Shown here: positions 51,537 to 63,598 of the stretch, piece after piece
Numbering within the stretch: position 1 is the stretch's first letter
Layout of the letters: each line of letters starts with the position of its first letter
Source of the DNA: Bhargavaea sp. CC-171006
Lineage (GTDB): Bacteria > Bacillota > Bacilli > Bacillales_A > Planococcaceae
DNA: 64,000 nt
Assembly: GCF_009761675.1 (NCBI RefSeq)
Contig: NZ_QUZH01000015.1
Location: 160,737-224,736 of the forward strand
Direction: 5' to 3'
The notes under the pieces: generated by a model
Seen by the model: only the letters and a program-made list of their open reading frames with translations
Databases searched by the model: none
What the model was told of the DNA's origin: nothing
Program-made: the position numbers and the translations under genes

Positions 51537-52436
51537 TTACTTATGCGGTTCAATCACGATATGGCGGTGCGGTTCCTTGCCTTCGGAATGAGTGTCAACA
51601 TCAAACCGCTCCGAAAGGGCATGATGGATGATTTTCCGCTCGGAAGCAGGCATCGCCTCAAGCGCGACGCGCGATCCGGTGCGGACGGCCTGGTCGGCTT
51701 TCCGGTCGGCCAGCGTCTTCAGCGTTTCCGCCCGTTTGGCGCGGTAGTCACCTACATCAACCGAAACGACGAGAAACTGTTTGGCGTAGTTGTTGGCGAC
51801 CACCTGGACAAGCTGCTGGAGCGCGTTCAGGGTCTGGCCGCGCTTGCCGATCAGCATCGCGGCCTTTTCGCTTTCAAGCCGGAACTCAAGGTTCTTGCCG
51901 TCCAGCATGTGGAACACTTCCGCATCCTCCGCACCCATCTCCCGCACGACCGATTTCAGATAACCGGCTGTCAGGCCGATCGCCTCGTCAAGGTTGCGCT
52001 CCCGGTCTTTTTCGGATTCTTCCGGCAGGACCGGCTCAAGCGGTTCCACAGGAACCACCGGTGCGGCCGGACCCTTTTCTTCTTCCGGCTCCTTTTCAAG
52101 AGGTACGGGATCCGGTTCTGCAGGATTATCCGGCTGGGCGGTGCCGCCCAGCTGATCAGGGTCTCGGGAAGTGAGCGGCTCCATTGGAACTGCCGGTTCT
52201 ACTTCTGGTTCCTCCGCCGGTTCAACCTTGGCCGCAACGGATGCGGCCTCCGGCTCGGTCCCGACCACTTCGGCCGTGACGCGCACCGAAGCTTCGCGCG
52301 CACCGAATCCAAGAAACCCTTTTTTGCCTTCATCAATGATCTCGATTTTCACCTGATCACGGGTCAGGCCGAGTTTGGCCAGTGCGTTCGAGACTGCCTC
52401 ATCGACCGTGGTGCCCGTCGCGACCGTCTGAATCAT
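51537..52436 (-). CDS. khpB: RNA-binding protein Jag (KhpB) with enlarged linker
   Basis: A 299-residue protein, against about 208 in B. subtilis. Residues 1-52 are the Jag_N domain (TVATGTTVDEAVSNALAKLGLTRDQVKIEIIDEGKKGFLGFGAREASVRV); residues about 56-140 form a Pro/Glu/Ala-rich low-complexity linker; then a KH-like domain with FRLESEKAAMLIGKRGQTLNALQQLVQVV and an R3H domain with GDYRAKRAETLKTLADRKADQAVRTGSRVALEAMPASERKIIHHALSE. KhpB binds RNA and is tied to cell elongation and division. Its ATG overlaps the yidC stop (ATGA). Confidence 0.94.
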   Translation of the reverse strand: MIQTVATGTTVDEAVSNALAKLGLTRDQVKIEIIDEGKKGFLGFGAREASVRVTAEVVGTEPEAASVAAKVEPAEEPEVEPAVPMEPLTSRDPDQLGGTAQPDNPAEPDPVPLEKEPEEEKGPAAPVVPVEPLEPVLPEESEKDRERNLDEAIGLTAGYLKSVVREMGAEDAEVFHMLDGKNLEFRLESEKAAMLIGKRGQTLNALQQLVQVVANNYAKQFLVVSVDVGDYRAKRAETLKTLADRKADQAVRTGSRVALEAMPASERKIIHHALSERFDVDTHSEGKEPHRHIVIEPHK

Positions 52437-53296
52437 TTTTTCTTCCCTCCTGATTTGCCGCCCTTTTTGTTCGCTTTCGGCTGAGCCGCGGGACGGGAGC
52501 CCGCCGGCTTCTGCTGTGCAGGACGCTTCCCTGTATTAGGAGCGGCTACAACTGCCGGTTCCTCTTTTTTCTTGAACGGCTTGTACATGAAGATATTCGT
52601 AATGAACGAAATGATGTTACCGATGATCCAGTAGAGCGTGAGCGCGGACGGCAGGAACGTACCGAACGCGAAGATCATGACCGGCATGAAGTACATCATT
52701 GCCTTCATCTGCGGATTGTCCATTGCAGGTCCCGTGCGGAGCACTACGAACTGCGCTGCTGCAGCGATAAACGCCAGAATGATGCTCGGTTCGGCAAGAT
52801 GGACGCCGAAGATGTCACCGAGAGCGATTTCAGGCGTGTTGTTCATCCGGCTGATCGCGTGGTAGAAACCGATCAGGATCGGCATCTGGACAAGGACAGG
52901 CAGGCAGCCTGCTGCCGGATTGACATTCCGTGTCTTGAGGAGCTGCTGGAACTCCTCCTGATATTTCTTCTGTGTAACCGCGTCTTTTGACGGATATTTT
53001 GCCTGGAGAGCCTTGATCTCCGGCTGGATTTCCTGCATCCGTTTAGAGCTCTGCACCTGCTTGATCATAAGCGGCAGGATGACGAGACGGATCAGGATCG
53101 TGACCGCGATGATCGCAAGGCCATATGTGCCAAGCAGACTCTTGAACATCGTGATAAGCGAGACAAGCGGCCAGACAACAAACTTATTCCAGAAACCTTC
53201 GCTGTCCTCATAGATCGGCTCATTGAATTCCGTACAACCCGCGAGGAACGCGGCCAGGAATGCGACCATGAGAACCAGCCACAACTTCTTCTTCAA
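52433..53296 (-). CDS. yidC: Membrane protein insertase YidC (SpoIIIJ/MisCA)
   Basis: A 287-residue lipoprotein insertase. Signal peptide with lipobox FLAGC (Cys near residue 21), then five membrane helices: LLGTYGLAIIAVTILIRLVILPLMIKQVQSSKRMQEIQPEIKALQAKY carries the functional Arg in the hydrophilic groove, and QMPILIGFYHAISRM, PAMDNPQMKAMMYFMPVMIFAFGTFLPSALTLYWIIGNIISFITNIFMY complete the Oxa1 fold. The C-terminus is long and Lys-rich. Inserts proteins alone or with Sec, and in spore formers helps sigma-G activation. Confidence 0.95.
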   Translation of the reverse strand: MKKKLWLVLMVAFLAAFLAGCTEFNEPIYEDSEGFWNKFVVWPLVSLITMFKSLLGTYGLAIIAVTILIRLVILPLMIKQVQSSKRMQEIQPEIKALQAKYPSKDAVTQKKYQEEFQQLLKTRNVNPAAGCLPVLVQMPILIGFYHAISRMNNTPEIALGDIFGVHLAEPSIILAFIAAAAQFVVLRTGPAMDNPQMKAMMYFMPVMIFAFGTFLPSALTLYWIIGNIISFITNIFMYKPFKKKEEPAVVAAPNTGKRPAQQKPAGSRPAAQPKANKKGGKSGGKKK

Positions 53297-53379
53297 AACC
53301 TTTCCCCCAGACGTTCATTCTTTTCCGCCGGCGGCAAAACCGCCTTTCCCACCATCGTACCATGCGGGAGCGGTGCATT

Positions 53380-53724
53380 CTACTTCTTTCTGAGCACCCT
53401 GGCGATCCTCATAATATGGATCAGGCTCTTCTTCGTGTCATGGAAGTCAATGGATGCCGCCTGACTGCGGGCGATGATGATGTAGTCCCTGTCCTGGCGG
53501 AGTTCATCTTTAAGTTCGTGCACCGCCTGGCGGACATAACGCTTGATCCGGTTTCGCGTGACCGCATTTCCGATCTTTTTCGAGACGGAGATTCCGATTC
53601 TGAACTCTTCCTGCCCCTCTGTTCTGACCGAATAGATGACGAACTGACGGTTCGCGAACGACTTTCCGTGCTTGAAAACCCGCTGGAAGTCCTTATTCTT
53701 CTTTACCCGCTGGTGTTTGTTCAT
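53380..53724 (-). CDS. rnpA: Ribonuclease P protein component
   Basis: A 114-residue basic protein that assists the RNase P RNA in tRNA 5' maturation. [63 protein letters not shown] and [15 protein letters not shown] are the RnpA signature with the RNR motif. The ATG at 53724 has AGGTGG 8 nt upstream; an in-frame GTG four codons earlier overlaps it. Lies between rpmH and yidC. Confidence 0.97.
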   Translation of the reverse strand: MNKHQRVKKNKDFQRVFKHGKSFANRQFVIYSVRTEGQEEFRIGISVSKKIGNAVTRNRIKRYVRQAVHELKDELRQDRDYIIIARSQAASIDFHDTKKSLIHIMRIARVLRKK

Positions 53725-53821
53725 GGTTGGATCCACCTGCTTCTTGATTACTTTCTACCTTATAAGGAAGGGATCGGCGCAACGCCTTACCTATTCATAT
53801 CCTTCACAGCTGCCCCTAAAC

Positions 53822-53851
53822 GAAAAAAAAGACCACTGAAGTGATCAGTGG
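53822..53851 (-). terminator. Attenuating terminator between rpmH and rnpA
   Basis: CCACTGA (53833-53839) pairs with TCAGTGG (53845-53851); on the reverse strand followed by TCTTTTTTTT. It should make rpmH mRNA more abundant than the downstream genes. Confidence 0.85.
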
Positions 53852-53853
53852 AC

Positions 53854-53988
53854 TTATGCGGAAAGTACTTTTCTTCCCCGGCGGCGACGTGCAGCCAGAA
53901 TGCGGCGGCCGCTCTTTGTCTTCATGCGCGCGCGGAATCCGTGTACTTTGCTGTGCTTGCGTTTATTTGGTTGATACGTACGTTTCAT
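53854..53988 (-). CDS. rpmH: 50S ribosomal protein L34
   Basis: A 44-residue highly basic protein: [22 protein letters not shown] through [10 protein letters not shown] is canonical L34. AGGAGGTG lies upstream of the ATG. It is first in the rpmH-rnpA-yidC-jag operon, transcribed away from oriC. Confidence 0.99.
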   Translation of the reverse strand: MKRTYQPNKRKHSKVHGFRARMKTKSGRRILAARRRRGRKVLSA

Positions 53989-54039
53989 AGTCAAGGCACC
54001 TCCTAATCGTTGCCGTTTAAACATCAGACAGTCTTGCAT

Positions 54040-54068
54040 ATTATATAAGACCCCACAAAACATGTCAA
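54040..54068 (-). promoter_or_regulatory. Consensus sigma-A promoter of rpmH
   Basis: On the reverse strand TTGACA (complement of 54063-54068) and TATAAT (complement of 54040-54045) are separated by exactly 17 nt: a perfect match. Confidence 0.93.
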
Positions 54069-54128
54069 CCGTTTATTTCATCCCCAGAGCGGGATCGCTG
54101 CATACAGGCTTTTCAGCTGTCCGCCAAG

Positions 54129-54427
54129 TTATCCACGGTTGCTCAGGATGGGCTGTGTGCACCATTCGACACGAAAAAAGTTATTCACAACGCTTATCGA
54201 CATGTTTCGCACAACCCAATACCCTGTGGATAAAGGATTTGTGCACAGGAAACGGGCGTGTGGATAAGTGCCGCAAGCGGTTGTCAGTGCCGGGTTTTTC
54301 TGTTACGATGTTGGAGCATAACTTTTCCGCGGAAAATACCCGGCTAAACATTATCCACAATTGTTGATAGGTTGTGGATAATTTTTTCCGCATTTTTTAA
54401 TAGTGCTTGTCCACAGCTTGTGGATTT
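54129..54427. other. oriC: Replication origin, upstream DnaA-box region (left half of oriC)
   Basis: DnaA boxes occur at 54129-54137 (TTATCCACG), 54181-54189 (TTATTCACA), 54225-54233 and 54259-54267 (TGTGGATAA), 54351-54359 (TTATCCACA), 54373-54381 (TGTGGATAA), 54407-54415 (TTGTCCACA) and 54419-54427 (TGTGGATTT). This corresponds to the incA/incB clusters before dnaA in B. subtilis. The boxes from 54351 on lie downstream of the dnaA promoter and would give autorepression. Confidence 0.93.
54281..54309 (+). promoter_or_regulatory. Candidate dnaA promoter
   Basis: TTGTCA (54281-54286) and TACGAT (54304-54309) with a 17-nt spacer, placed within the DnaA-box array. Confidence 0.65.
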
Positions 54428-54493
54428 GTTCGCAAATCCTTCTAATAGGGTTCACGATTCGACAAACAAATAAAAAGAAAAGGAGGTTTTGTG

Positions 54494-55843
54494 TTGGAAC
54501 AGTTCGATGATTTATGGAATCAGGTGCTTGCCAGAGTCGAACAGCGGATCTCCAAGCCAAGCTTCGACACGTGGCTGAAATCGACCCGCATGATCGATTA
54601 CCGGAACGACACCATCATCATCGGCGCGCCCAATTCGTTCACACGGGACTGGCTGGAGAACCACTATATCCAGCTGATCGCCGGCATCATGAGCGAACTT
54701 ACCGGCGAAGACGTACATATCCGTTTTACCGTGCCCGAAGACGCCAAGGAAGACGCGTTCGACATGCCGAAGCCCGCACCCAAACCGAAAAACGGGCGCC
54801 ATGTCGATCAGTCGGACGGCATGCTCAACCCGAAGTACACGTTCGATACGTTCGTCATCGGTTCAGGCAACCGGTTCGCCCACGCCGCTTCCCTCGCTGT
54901 TGCGGAAGCACCTGCCAAGGCTTACAACCCTCTTTTCATTTATGGGGGCGTAGGATTGGGCAAGACCCACCTGATGCATGCAATCGGCCATTATGTGCGC
55001 GAGCACAAGCCGGATGCAAAAGTCGTGTATCTTTCCTCGGAGAAATTCACGAATGAGTTCATCAACTCGATCCGTGATAACGAAGCTGTCGAATTCCGGG
55101 ACAAATACCGGAACGTTGACGTGCTGCTGATTGATGATATTCAGTTTATCGCGGGAAAAGAACAGACCCAGGAAGAGTTTTTCCATACCTTCAATACACT
55201 GCATGAATCTTCGAAGCAGATTGTCATCTCCAGTGACCGTCCTCCAAAAGAGATTCCAACACTCGAGGACCGGCTCCGATCGCGCTTTGAATGGGGACTG
55301 ATCACAGACATCACGCCGCCCGACCTCGAAACCCGGATTGCCATCCTCCGCAAGAAAGCGAAGGCCGACGGGCTTGTTGATGTGTCCAATGAAGTCATGA
55401 TGTACATCGCGAACCAGATCGATACCAACATTCGGGAACTTGAAGGTGCCCTCATCCGCGTTGTGGCGTATTCGTCGCTTGTCAATGAGGACATCACACC
55501 GAAATTGGCCGAAGAAGCGCTAAAGGATATCATCCCGAATGCGCGGCCCCGCCAGGTCACGATCCTCGACATCCAGAAAGCCGTCGGAGAGCACTTCAGC
55601 ATCCGTCTCGAGGATTTCGCCGCGAAAAAACGGACAAAATCGATCGCTTTCCCCAGACAGGTCGCCATGTACCTTTCCCGGGAAATGACCGAGTTCTCTC
55701 TGCCGAAGATCGGAGACGAGTTTGGCGGCCGCGATCACTCGACCGTCATCCATGCGCACGAGAAAATCTCGAAAATGCTCAAGGAAGACCAGAATCTCCA
55801 GCAGGACATCAAGGAAATCCGGGCCGCACTCGGCAAAAACTGA
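54494..55843 (+). CDS. dnaA: Chromosomal replication initiator DnaA
   Basis: A 449-residue initiator. Domain [59 protein letters not shown]; domain II is short; domain III AAA+ with Walker [19 protein letters not shown], Walker [27 protein letters not shown] and box [22 protein letters not shown]; domain IV with [34 protein letters not shown], the DnaA-box reader. The TTG at 54494 has AGGAGG 7 nt upstream and gives the usual (M)EQ..LW start; the GTG just before it is also possible. A Noc-type box lies in the gene at 55673-55686. Confidence 0.98.
   Translation: MEQFDDLWNQVLARVEQRISKPSFDTWLKSTRMIDYRNDTIIIGAPNSFTRDWLENHYIQLIAGIMSELTGEDVHIRFTVPEDAKEDAFDMPKPAPKPKNGRHVDQSDGMLNPKYTFDTFVIGSGNRFAHAASLAVAEAPAKAYNPLFIYGGVGLGKTHLMHAIGHYVREHKPDAKVVYLSSEKFTNEFINSIRDNEAVEFRDKYRNVDVLLIDDIQFIAGKEQTQEEFFHTFNTLHESSKQIVISSDRPPKEIPTLEDRLRSRFEWGLITDITPPDLETRIAILRKKAKADGLVDVSNEVMMYIANQIDTNIRELEGALIRVVAYSSLVNEDITPKLAEEALKDIIPNARPRQVTILDIQKAVGEHFSIRLEDFAAKKRTKSIAFPRQVAMYLSREMTEFSLPKIGDEFGGRDHSTVIHAHEKISKMLKEDQNLQQDIKEIRAALGKN
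55673..55686. promoter_or_regulatory. Noc-type binding site within dnaA
   Basis: CTTTCCCGGGAAAT matches ATTTCCCGGGAAAT at 13 of 14 positions. It codes for part of the helix-turn-helix of DnaA, so chance is possible. Confidence 0.45.
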
Positions 55844-56005
55844 TGTGGATAACCCCCTTTGATGCGATCATTCCTGCCAACAGGTTATGCACATGTAGAT
55901 AAGTATGGGACGATTGATCAAAAGGCACTTATCAACTTATCCACAGCCCCTACTACTATTACTATCTATCTTTTTACTTTTAAATTAAATATATAAGCGA
56001 GGTAT
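55844..56005 (+). other. oriC: Replication origin, unwinding half (right half of oriC)
   Basis: Between dnaA and dnaN, DnaA boxes lie at 55844-55852 (TGTGGATAA), 55885-55893 (TTATGCACA), 55894-55902 (TGTAGATAA), 55929-55937 (TTATCAACT) and 55937-55945 (TTATCCACA). After the last box and a GC-rich spacer comes a series of DnaA-trios, TAC TAC TAT TAC TAT (55951-55965), then an AT-rich tract (55970-56000) that should be the DNA unwinding element. The layout is the same as in B. subtilis incC. Confidence 0.92.
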
Positions 56006-56009
56006 CGAG

Positions 56010-57146
56010 ATGAAATTTGAGATTGCGAGGGACCGGCTTCTCGACGGCCTGAGTGACGTCATGAAAGCTGTCAGCTCAAAAGCCGCAATTCCGATTTTGA
56101 CTGGGATCAAATTGGACGTGGACGAAGAAGGGCTTCACCTGACAGGAAGCGACTCGGATATTACGATCCAGACATTCATCCCGGCAGAGGAAAACGGAGA
56201 GCAGCTGATCCGCACTTCCCAAAGCGGTTCGATCGTGCTGCAGGCCAAGTACTTTAACGAGATTGTCAGGAAGCTTCCGACAAACGACATCGAAATTGAA
56301 GTGAGCGGTCATCTGCAGACGCATATCCGGTCCGGGAAATCCGAATTCCATCTGATCGGCTCCGATGCAGAGGACTATCCGCAGCTGCCGGAGATTGATG
56401 ACGATCGGCATTTCGCCATCCCAGCGGATCTTCTGAAGTCGATCATCCGGGAAACGGTGTTTGCCGTGTCCGCATCCGAGTCCCGTCCGATCCTGACCGG
56501 AGTCCACTGGCAGGTACAGGAGGGGGAACTTGTCTGCGTTGCAACGGACAGCCACCGCCTGGCCCGCCGCAAGACCCGGCTTGAGAACACACCCGAAGAT
56601 GACTACAGTGTCGTCATTCCGGGCAAAAGCCTTCAGGAACTCAACAAGATCCTTGGAGATTCCAATGAGCCAGTCGGCATTACGATGAGCAACAAGCAGG
56701 TGCTGTTCCGTGCGGGACATGTCCTGTTTTACTCGCGTCTTCTGGAGGGGAATTATCCGGACACGAGCCGCCTGATCCCTTCTGAGTACAAGACTGACAT
56801 TCATGTGAACGGCAAGACCCTTCTCCAGTCGATCGACCGCGCCTCCCTGCTTGCACGAGAAGAGAGGAACAATGTTGTCCGCTTTACGGCAGACGGCAGC
56901 AATATCGTCGAACTCTCCTCAAATTCCCCTGAAATCGGGAAAGTCGAAGAGCAGGTCGAAACTGCTTCCGTTGAAGGGGAAGAGTTAAAGATTTCCTTTA
57001 GTGCCAAATATATGATGGATGCACTCCGGGCGATCGAAGGACAGGATATTGTCATCCGGTTCACCGGAGCGATGCGGCCGTTTATCCTGAAGTCGGCCGA
57101 GGACGACACGCTGCTGCAACTGATCCTTCCGGTCCGCACATACTGA
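56010..57146 (+). CDS. dnaN: DNA polymerase III beta sliding clamp
   Basis: A 378-residue clamp, three repeated domains. MKFEIARDRLLDGLSDVMKAVSSKAAIPILTGIKLDVDEEGLHLTGSDSDITIQTFIP, YFNEIVRKLPTNDIEIE, VFAVSASESRPILTGVHWQ, VATDSHRLARRK, and the C-terminal LILPVRTY, whose sequence forms part of the peptide-binding pocket region. Tethers polymerases to DNA. Length equals that of B. subtilis. AGCGAGGT precedes the ATG. Confidence 0.98.
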   Translation: MKFEIARDRLLDGLSDVMKAVSSKAAIPILTGIKLDVDEEGLHLTGSDSDITIQTFIPAEENGEQLIRTSQSGSIVLQAKYFNEIVRKLPTNDIEIEVSGHLQTHIRSGKSEFHLIGSDAEDYPQLPEIDDDRHFAIPADLLKSIIRETVFAVSASESRPILTGVHWQVQEGELVCVATDSHRLARRKTRLENTPEDDYSVVIPGKSLQELNKILGDSNEPVGITMSNKQVLFRAGHVLFYSRLLEGNYPDTSRLIPSEYKTDIHVNGKTLLQSIDRASLLAREERNNVVRFTADGSNIVELSSNSPEIGKVEEQVETASVEGEELKISFSAKYMMDALRAIEGQDIVIRFTGAMRPFILKSAEDDTLLQLILPVRTY

Positions 57147-57168
57147 TTTTGGAAACAATCGCTAAGAA

Positions 57169-57197
57169 AGGGACAGCCCGAATGGCTGTTCCTTTTG
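57169..57197 (+). terminator. Terminator-like hairpin after dnaN
   Basis: GGACAGCC (57171-57178) pairs with GGCTGTTCC (57184-57192) and is followed by TTTTGTTT. Confidence 0.75.
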
Positions 57198-57261
57198 TTT
57201 ATCGCCGGAAAGCGATAAAATAGGGGGAAGGACCAATATTGGACGAAGGGCGGTGTCGACC

Positions 57262-57492
57262 GTGGAACGACTTGCGATCGATGCGGAATTCATCACACTC
57301 GGACAGGCGCTGAAAATGACCAACACCATCTCCTCAGGGGGCATGGCGAAATGGTTCCTGTCCGAACACGCCGTTTATGTGAACGGCGAACCGGAGAACC
57401 GGCGCGGCCGGAAACTGCGTGACGGGGATGTCCTCAATATCCCCGGAACGGGCAGGTTCCGTGTTTCAGGGCCGGCTCCGGGTGAAAGCTGA
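57262..57492 (+). CDS. yaaA: S4-domain protein YaaA (RlbA)
   Basis: A 76-residue protein with an S4 RNA-binding fold: [63 protein letters not shown]. Close to B. subtilis YaaA (71 residues), implicated in ribosome assembly. The GTG at 57262 has AAGGGCGG 8 nt upstream. Its stop overlaps the recF ATG by one base. Confidence 0.93.
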   Translation: MERLAIDAEFITLGQALKMTNTISSGGMAKWFLSEHAVYVNGEPENRRGRKLRDGDVLNIPGTGRFRVSGPAPGES

Positions 57493-58619
57493 TGCATATC
57501 GAGCAACTCAAGCTGAAGAACTATCGGAACTATGAATCACTGGACCTGTCATTTTCACCGAACATCAATGTGCTGATCGGCGAAAATGCGCAAGGTAAAA
57601 CCAATGTCATGGAAGCGATCTACGTGCTTGCCATGGCAAAATCACACCGTACGTCCAATGATCGTGAATTAATACGCTGGGGCGCGGATTATGGTAAAAT
57701 AGAAGGAGCGGTCCAGCGGAAATACGGCGTTCTGCCACTCGAGCTGACGCTCTCCAAAAAAGGCAAGAAAGCCAAGGTCAATCATTTGGAACAGCAGAGG
57801 CTGAGCGATTACATCGGGCAGCTGAATGTCGTCATGTTCGCGCCTGAGGATCTGCACCTCATCAAGGGCAGCCCGCAGGTGCGGCGCCGTTTTCTGGATA
57901 TGGAAATCGGCCAGGTGTCCAGGGTTTACCTGCATGACCTGCTTCAGTTCCATAAGGTGATGCGCCAGCGCAATGCCATCCTGAAAGCCAACCAGGGCAG
58001 GAATGGGCTCACAGATGTCATGTTCGATGTCTATACAGACCAGTATGTCGACCTGGCAATCCGCATTATCCGGAAACGCTTCGAATTTGCGGAGATGCTC
58101 CAGAAATGGGCAGAGCCGATCCACAAGGGGATTTCCCGGGGTCTTGAAGAGCTCGTGATCACGTACGAAACGCTGAAAGACATCGAGTCTGACCAGTCGG
58201 CGGAAGAGATGTCCGCCCGTCTGAGGGAGCGGCTGGATGGTCTGCGGCAGCGTGAGCTTGACCGGGGTGTCACGCTCGCCGGCCCGCACCGGGACGATCT
58301 GACGTTTTTCGTGAACGGACACAATGTCCAGGTATACGGGTCGCAGGGCCAGCAGAGGACGGCTGCCCTGTCCCTGAAGCTAGCGGAAATCGAGCTTTTG
58401 CGGCAGGAAACGGGCGAATCGCCGGTGCTTCTTCTGGACGATGTGCTGTCCGAACTGGACGACTACCGGCAGTCGCATCTGCTGAATACGATCCAGGGCC
58501 AGGTGCAGACACTGGTCACGACAACGAACGTGGACGGCATCACGCATGAGACGATCCGTAAAGCGGATCTGTACCGGGTAACCGCCGGCACGGCGGAACA
58601 CGAGAATCAAGACGACTGA
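57492..58619 (+). CDS. recF: DNA replication and repair protein RecF
   Basis: A 375-residue SMC-like ATPase that loads RecA on gapped DNA with RecO and Rec[55 protein letters not shown] holds Walker A; signature and Walker B are [22 protein letters not shown] and [18 protein letters not shown]. In many Bacillales a small remB (yaaB) gene lies between recF and gyrB; here the 89-bp gap is too short for it. Confidence 0.97.
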   Translation: MHIEQLKLKNYRNYESLDLSFSPNINVLIGENAQGKTNVMEAIYVLAMAKSHRTSNDRELIRWGADYGKIEGAVQRKYGVLPLELTLSKKGKKAKVNHLEQQRLSDYIGQLNVVMFAPEDLHLIKGSPQVRRRFLDMEIGQVSRVYLHDLLQFHKVMRQRNAILKANQGRNGLTDVMFDVYTDQYVDLAIRIIRKRFEFAEMLQKWAEPIHKGISRGLEELVITYETLKDIESDQSAEEMSARLRERLDGLRQRELDRGVTLAGPHRDDLTFFVNGHNVQVYGSQGQQRTAALSLKLAEIELLRQETGESPVLLLDDVLSELDDYRQSHLLNTIQGQVQTLVTTTNVDGITHETIRKADLYRVTAGTAEHENQDD

Positions 58620-58702
58620 ACACGCGGCAGGGTCATCCCTCCGCGGGTTTTCACGCATACAGGAAATCGTTGCATCATGTTTTGGCATGAAAGGGCAGGT
58701 GA

Positions 58703-60640
<1,938 letters not shown>

Positions 60641-60667
60641 GGCTTTACTTGAAAGGGGTCAAAGACC

Positions 60668-63253
60668 ATGGCAGACACGCCGGACCGTGGCGTCCAACGC
60701 ATCAATATAAGTACGGAGATGAAAACCTCGTTCCTTGACTACGCGATGAGTGTCATCGTGTCTCGTGCGCTGCCGGACGTCCGTGACGGGCTCAAGCCGG
60801 TCCACCGCCGGATTTTGTATGCCATGCAGGACCTCGGCAACACCGCGGACAAACCGTATAAGAAGTCTGCCCGCATCGTTGGGGACGTCATAGGTAAGTA
60901 CCACCCTCACGGTGACAGCGCAGTATACGACACGATGGTGCGGATGGCGCAGGATTTCAACTACCGGTATATGCTCGTCGACGGCCACGGGAACTTCGGA
61001 TCGGTAGACGGAGACTCCGCAGCCGCGATGCGGTACACGGAATCACGTATGTCGAAGATTGCCGCAGAGCTTCTGCGCGACATCAACAAGGATACGATTG
61101 ACTACCAGGCGAACTACGACGGACAGGAAAAAGAGCCGATTGTGCTCCCAAGCCGTTTTCCGAACCTGTTGGTGAACGGCTCCTCCGGGATTGCGGTCGG
61201 GATGGCGACAAACATCCCGCCGCATAACCTCGGGGAAGCGATCAACGCGGTGCTCGCGCTCGCGGACAATCCGGACATCACGACAGAGGAGCTCATGGAG
61301 ATCATTCCGGGACCCGACTTCCCGACCGGAGGTCTCATTCTCGGCCGGAGCGGCATCCGCCGCGCCTATGAAACAGGCCGGGGCTCCATCCTGACCCGCG
61401 GTAAGGTAGAAATTGAGACCGCGGCGAACGGCAAGGAAACGATTCTGGTCCATGAACTTCCTTACCAGGTGAACAAGGCACGGCTCATCGAGAAAATCGC
61501 TGAACTCGTGCGCGAAAAACGGATCGAGGGCATCACCGATCTTCGCGACGAGTCTGACCGCCGGGGCATGCGCATCGTCATGGAAGTCCGCCGCGACGCG
61601 AATGCAAACGTAATCGTCAACAACCTCTACAAGCACACTGCGCTCCAGACAAGCTTCGGCATCAATATGCTGGCGCTGGTGGACGGCCAGCCAAAGGTGC
61701 TCAGTCTCAAAGAGATGCTGTTCCATTATCTGGAGCACCAAAAAGTAGTCGTCACGCGGCGGACGCGGTTTGAGCTGAACAAGGCGGAAGACCGCGCGCA
61801 TATTCTCGAAGGCCTGCGCATTGCACTTGACCACATCGACGAAATCATCGCGCTGATCCGCGCTTCGAAGACGACGGAAGAGGCAAAGAATGCGCTCATG
61901 GAACGGTTCAGCCTCTCGGAGCGGCAGTCCCAGGCGATCCTCGACATGCGTCTCCAGCGCCTCACCGGCCTCGAGCGCGACAAGATCGAGGAAGAGTACA
62001 AGGAACTGCTCCTTCTGATCGCTGAACTCCGTGCGATCCTGGCAGACGAGCAGAAGCTTCTCGAAATCATCAAAGAGGAACTTGCCGACGTGAAGGAACG
62101 GTTCACGGATGCACGCCGATCGGAAATCACCGCAGGCGGCTCGGAGATGATCGAGGACGAGGACCTGATCCCTGTCGAGAACTCCGTCATCACACTCACG
62201 CACCGCGGCTACATCAAGCGGCTGCCGGCAAGCACGTACCGCAGCCAGCGGCGTGGAGGGCGCGGCGTCCAGGGCATGGGCACGAACGAGGATGACTTTG
62301 TCGAGCATCTGCTCTACACATCCACCCATGACCGGATTCTGTTCTTTACAAACACCGGTAAAGTGTACCGGCTGAAAGGCTATGAGATTCCTGAATTCAG
62401 CCGGACGGCGAAAGGTCTCCCGATCATCAACGTGCTCGGTCTTGATAAAGGCGAAAGTGTCACCACGATGCTGCGCGTGGACGAGTATGACGAAGAGGCC
62501 TACCTGGTCTTCACGACCAAGCAGGGGGTGGCCAAGCGGACACCGGTGACGCACTTTGCCAACATCCGTTCAAACGGTCTCATCGCCCTTTCGCTCCGCG
62601 AGGACGACGAGCTTGTCCAGGTAAAGGTCACCGATGGCACGAAAGATGTGGTCATCGGCACCCGCGGCGGCATGCTGATCCGGTTCCTGGAAGATGACCT
62701 GCGACCGATGGGGCGGACGGCAACCGGCGTGCGCGGCATCCATCTGCGCGACGGCGACTATGTTGTCGGCATGGATGTTGTCGAGGACGGCCAGGAGATC
62801 CTGGTCGTCACTGAGCAGGGCTTCGGAAAACGAACACCTGAACATGAATATCGGACACAGTCACGCGGAGGATATGGGCTGAAGACGGTCCAGGTGACCG
62901 ACAGGAACGGCCCGCTCGTCTCCATGAAGTCGATCGACGGTACAGAAGACATCATGATCATCACGATCCACGGGATCCTGATCCGGATGGACGTCGCAGA
63001 CATCTCGGTCATCGGCCGGATCACGCAGGGTGTGCGTCTTATCCGTCTTGGTGAAGGTGAATATGTGGCGACGGTCGCTAAAGTGGAAAAAGAAGAGGAG
63101 GAAGATCTTCCGGACGGAGAGATGGAAGATGTCCTCGGGGAACAGTTCGACGATCCCGAAAAGCTGGAACCGGAATCCGCAGTGGAGGGAGAATTCCCTT
63201 CTATCGAGGAAGACGGAGAAGACTTCGGATCCGAACAGGATGATGAAAACTGA
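60668..63253 (+). CDS. gyrA: DNA gyrase subunit A
   Basis: An 861-residue subunit, longer than the 821 of B. subtilis. N-terminal breakage-reunion domain: [84 protein letters not shown], where Tyr in RYTE is the catalytic tyrosine; the quinolone region keeps Ser and Asp, the susceptible state. The C-terminal beta-pinwheel has the gyrase box QRRGGRG. The last 55 residues are very acidic (Glu/Asp about half). Ribosome-binding site GAAAGGGG lies before the ATG. Confidence 0.98.
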   Translation: MADTPDRGVQRINISTEMKTSFLDYAMSVIVSRALPDVRDGLKPVHRRILYAMQDLGNTADKPYKKSARIVGDVIGKYHPHGDSAVYDTMVRMAQDFNYRYMLVDGHGNFGSVDGDSAAAMRYTESRMSKIAAELLRDINKDTIDYQANYDGQEKEPIVLPSRFPNLLVNGSSGIAVGMATNIPPHNLGEAINAVLALADNPDITTEELMEIIPGPDFPTGGLILGRSGIRRAYETGRGSILTRGKVEIETAANGKETILVHELPYQVNKARLIEKIAELVREKRIEGITDLRDESDRRGMRIVMEVRRDANANVIVNNLYKHTALQTSFGINMLALVDGQPKVLSLKEMLFHYLEHQKVVVTRRTRFELNKAEDRAHILEGLRIALDHIDEIIALIRASKTTEEAKNALMERFSLSERQSQAILDMRLQRLTGLERDKIEEEYKELLLLIAELRAILADEQKLLEIIKEELADVKERFTDARRSEITAGGSEMIEDEDLIPVENSVITLTHRGYIKRLPASTYRSQRRGGRGVQGMGTNEDDFVEHLLYTSTHDRILFFTNTGKVYRLKGYEIPEFSRTAKGLPIINVLGLDKGESVTTMLRVDEYDEEAYLVFTTKQGVAKRTPVTHFANIRSNGLIALSLREDDELVQVKVTDGTKDVVIGTRGGMLIRFLEDDLRPMGRTATGVRGIHLRDGDYVVGMDVVEDGQEILVVTEQGFGKRTPEHEYRTQSRGGYGLKTVQVTDRNGPLVSMKSIDGTEDIMIITIHGILIRMDVADISVIGRITQGVRLIRLGEGEYVATVAKVEKEEEEDLPDGEMEDVLGEQFDDPEKLEPESAVEGEFPSIEEDGEDFGSEQDDEN

Positions 63254-63257
63254 TATA

Positions 63258-63299
63258 CAGCGGGAGAACGGTTTTGAACTGTTCTTCCGTTTTTTTGTT
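63258..63299 (+). terminator. Terminator after gyrA
   Basis: CGGGAGAAC (63261-63269) pairs with GTTCTTCCG (63281-63289) with one mismatch and is followed by TTTTTTTGTTT. Confidence 0.85.
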
Positions 63300-63389
63300 T
63301 ATTAGGGGTTGCGTTTTCTACGGTAAGCGAGTATAGTAGAGAAGTTGTCGCTTGAAACACAGTCCACAAAAATAAATTCACATTTTATG

Positions 63390-63418
63390 TTGACTTTCTG
63401 AAGTGGCAATGATATGAT
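63390..63418 (+). promoter_or_regulatory. rRNA operon promoter
   Basis: TTGACT (63390-63395) and TATGAT (63413-63418) with a 17-nt spacer, about 180 bp before 16S rRNA. The leader carries ACCTTGAAAACTGAACAGCA, a sequence typical of Bacillales rRNA leaders. Confidence 0.88.
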
Positions 63419-63598
63419 AGTTAAGCTCTCGTTAAGGGAAATGAAACTTTGCGGCGAGCACAATGAACCTTGAAAACTGAACAGCAAAACGCTGATGAAA
63501 TGAGTTCCCGGAACCCGACCCGTCGGGGAAACGGAACAAATGATATCGGACATATCACAAGATATGCCAGCTTTAAAGTATGAGCTTACTCATACTCT

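Noticed and set aside
58130..58150. ATTTCCCGGGGTCT in recF as a Noc site
   Set aside because: Right arm does not match; only 10 of 14 positions agree, expected by chance at this base composition.
61043..62554. A 503-codon reverse-strand frame opposite gyrA
   Set aside because: Antisense shadow of gyrA; translation is Cys/His/Arg-rich and lacks any start signal.
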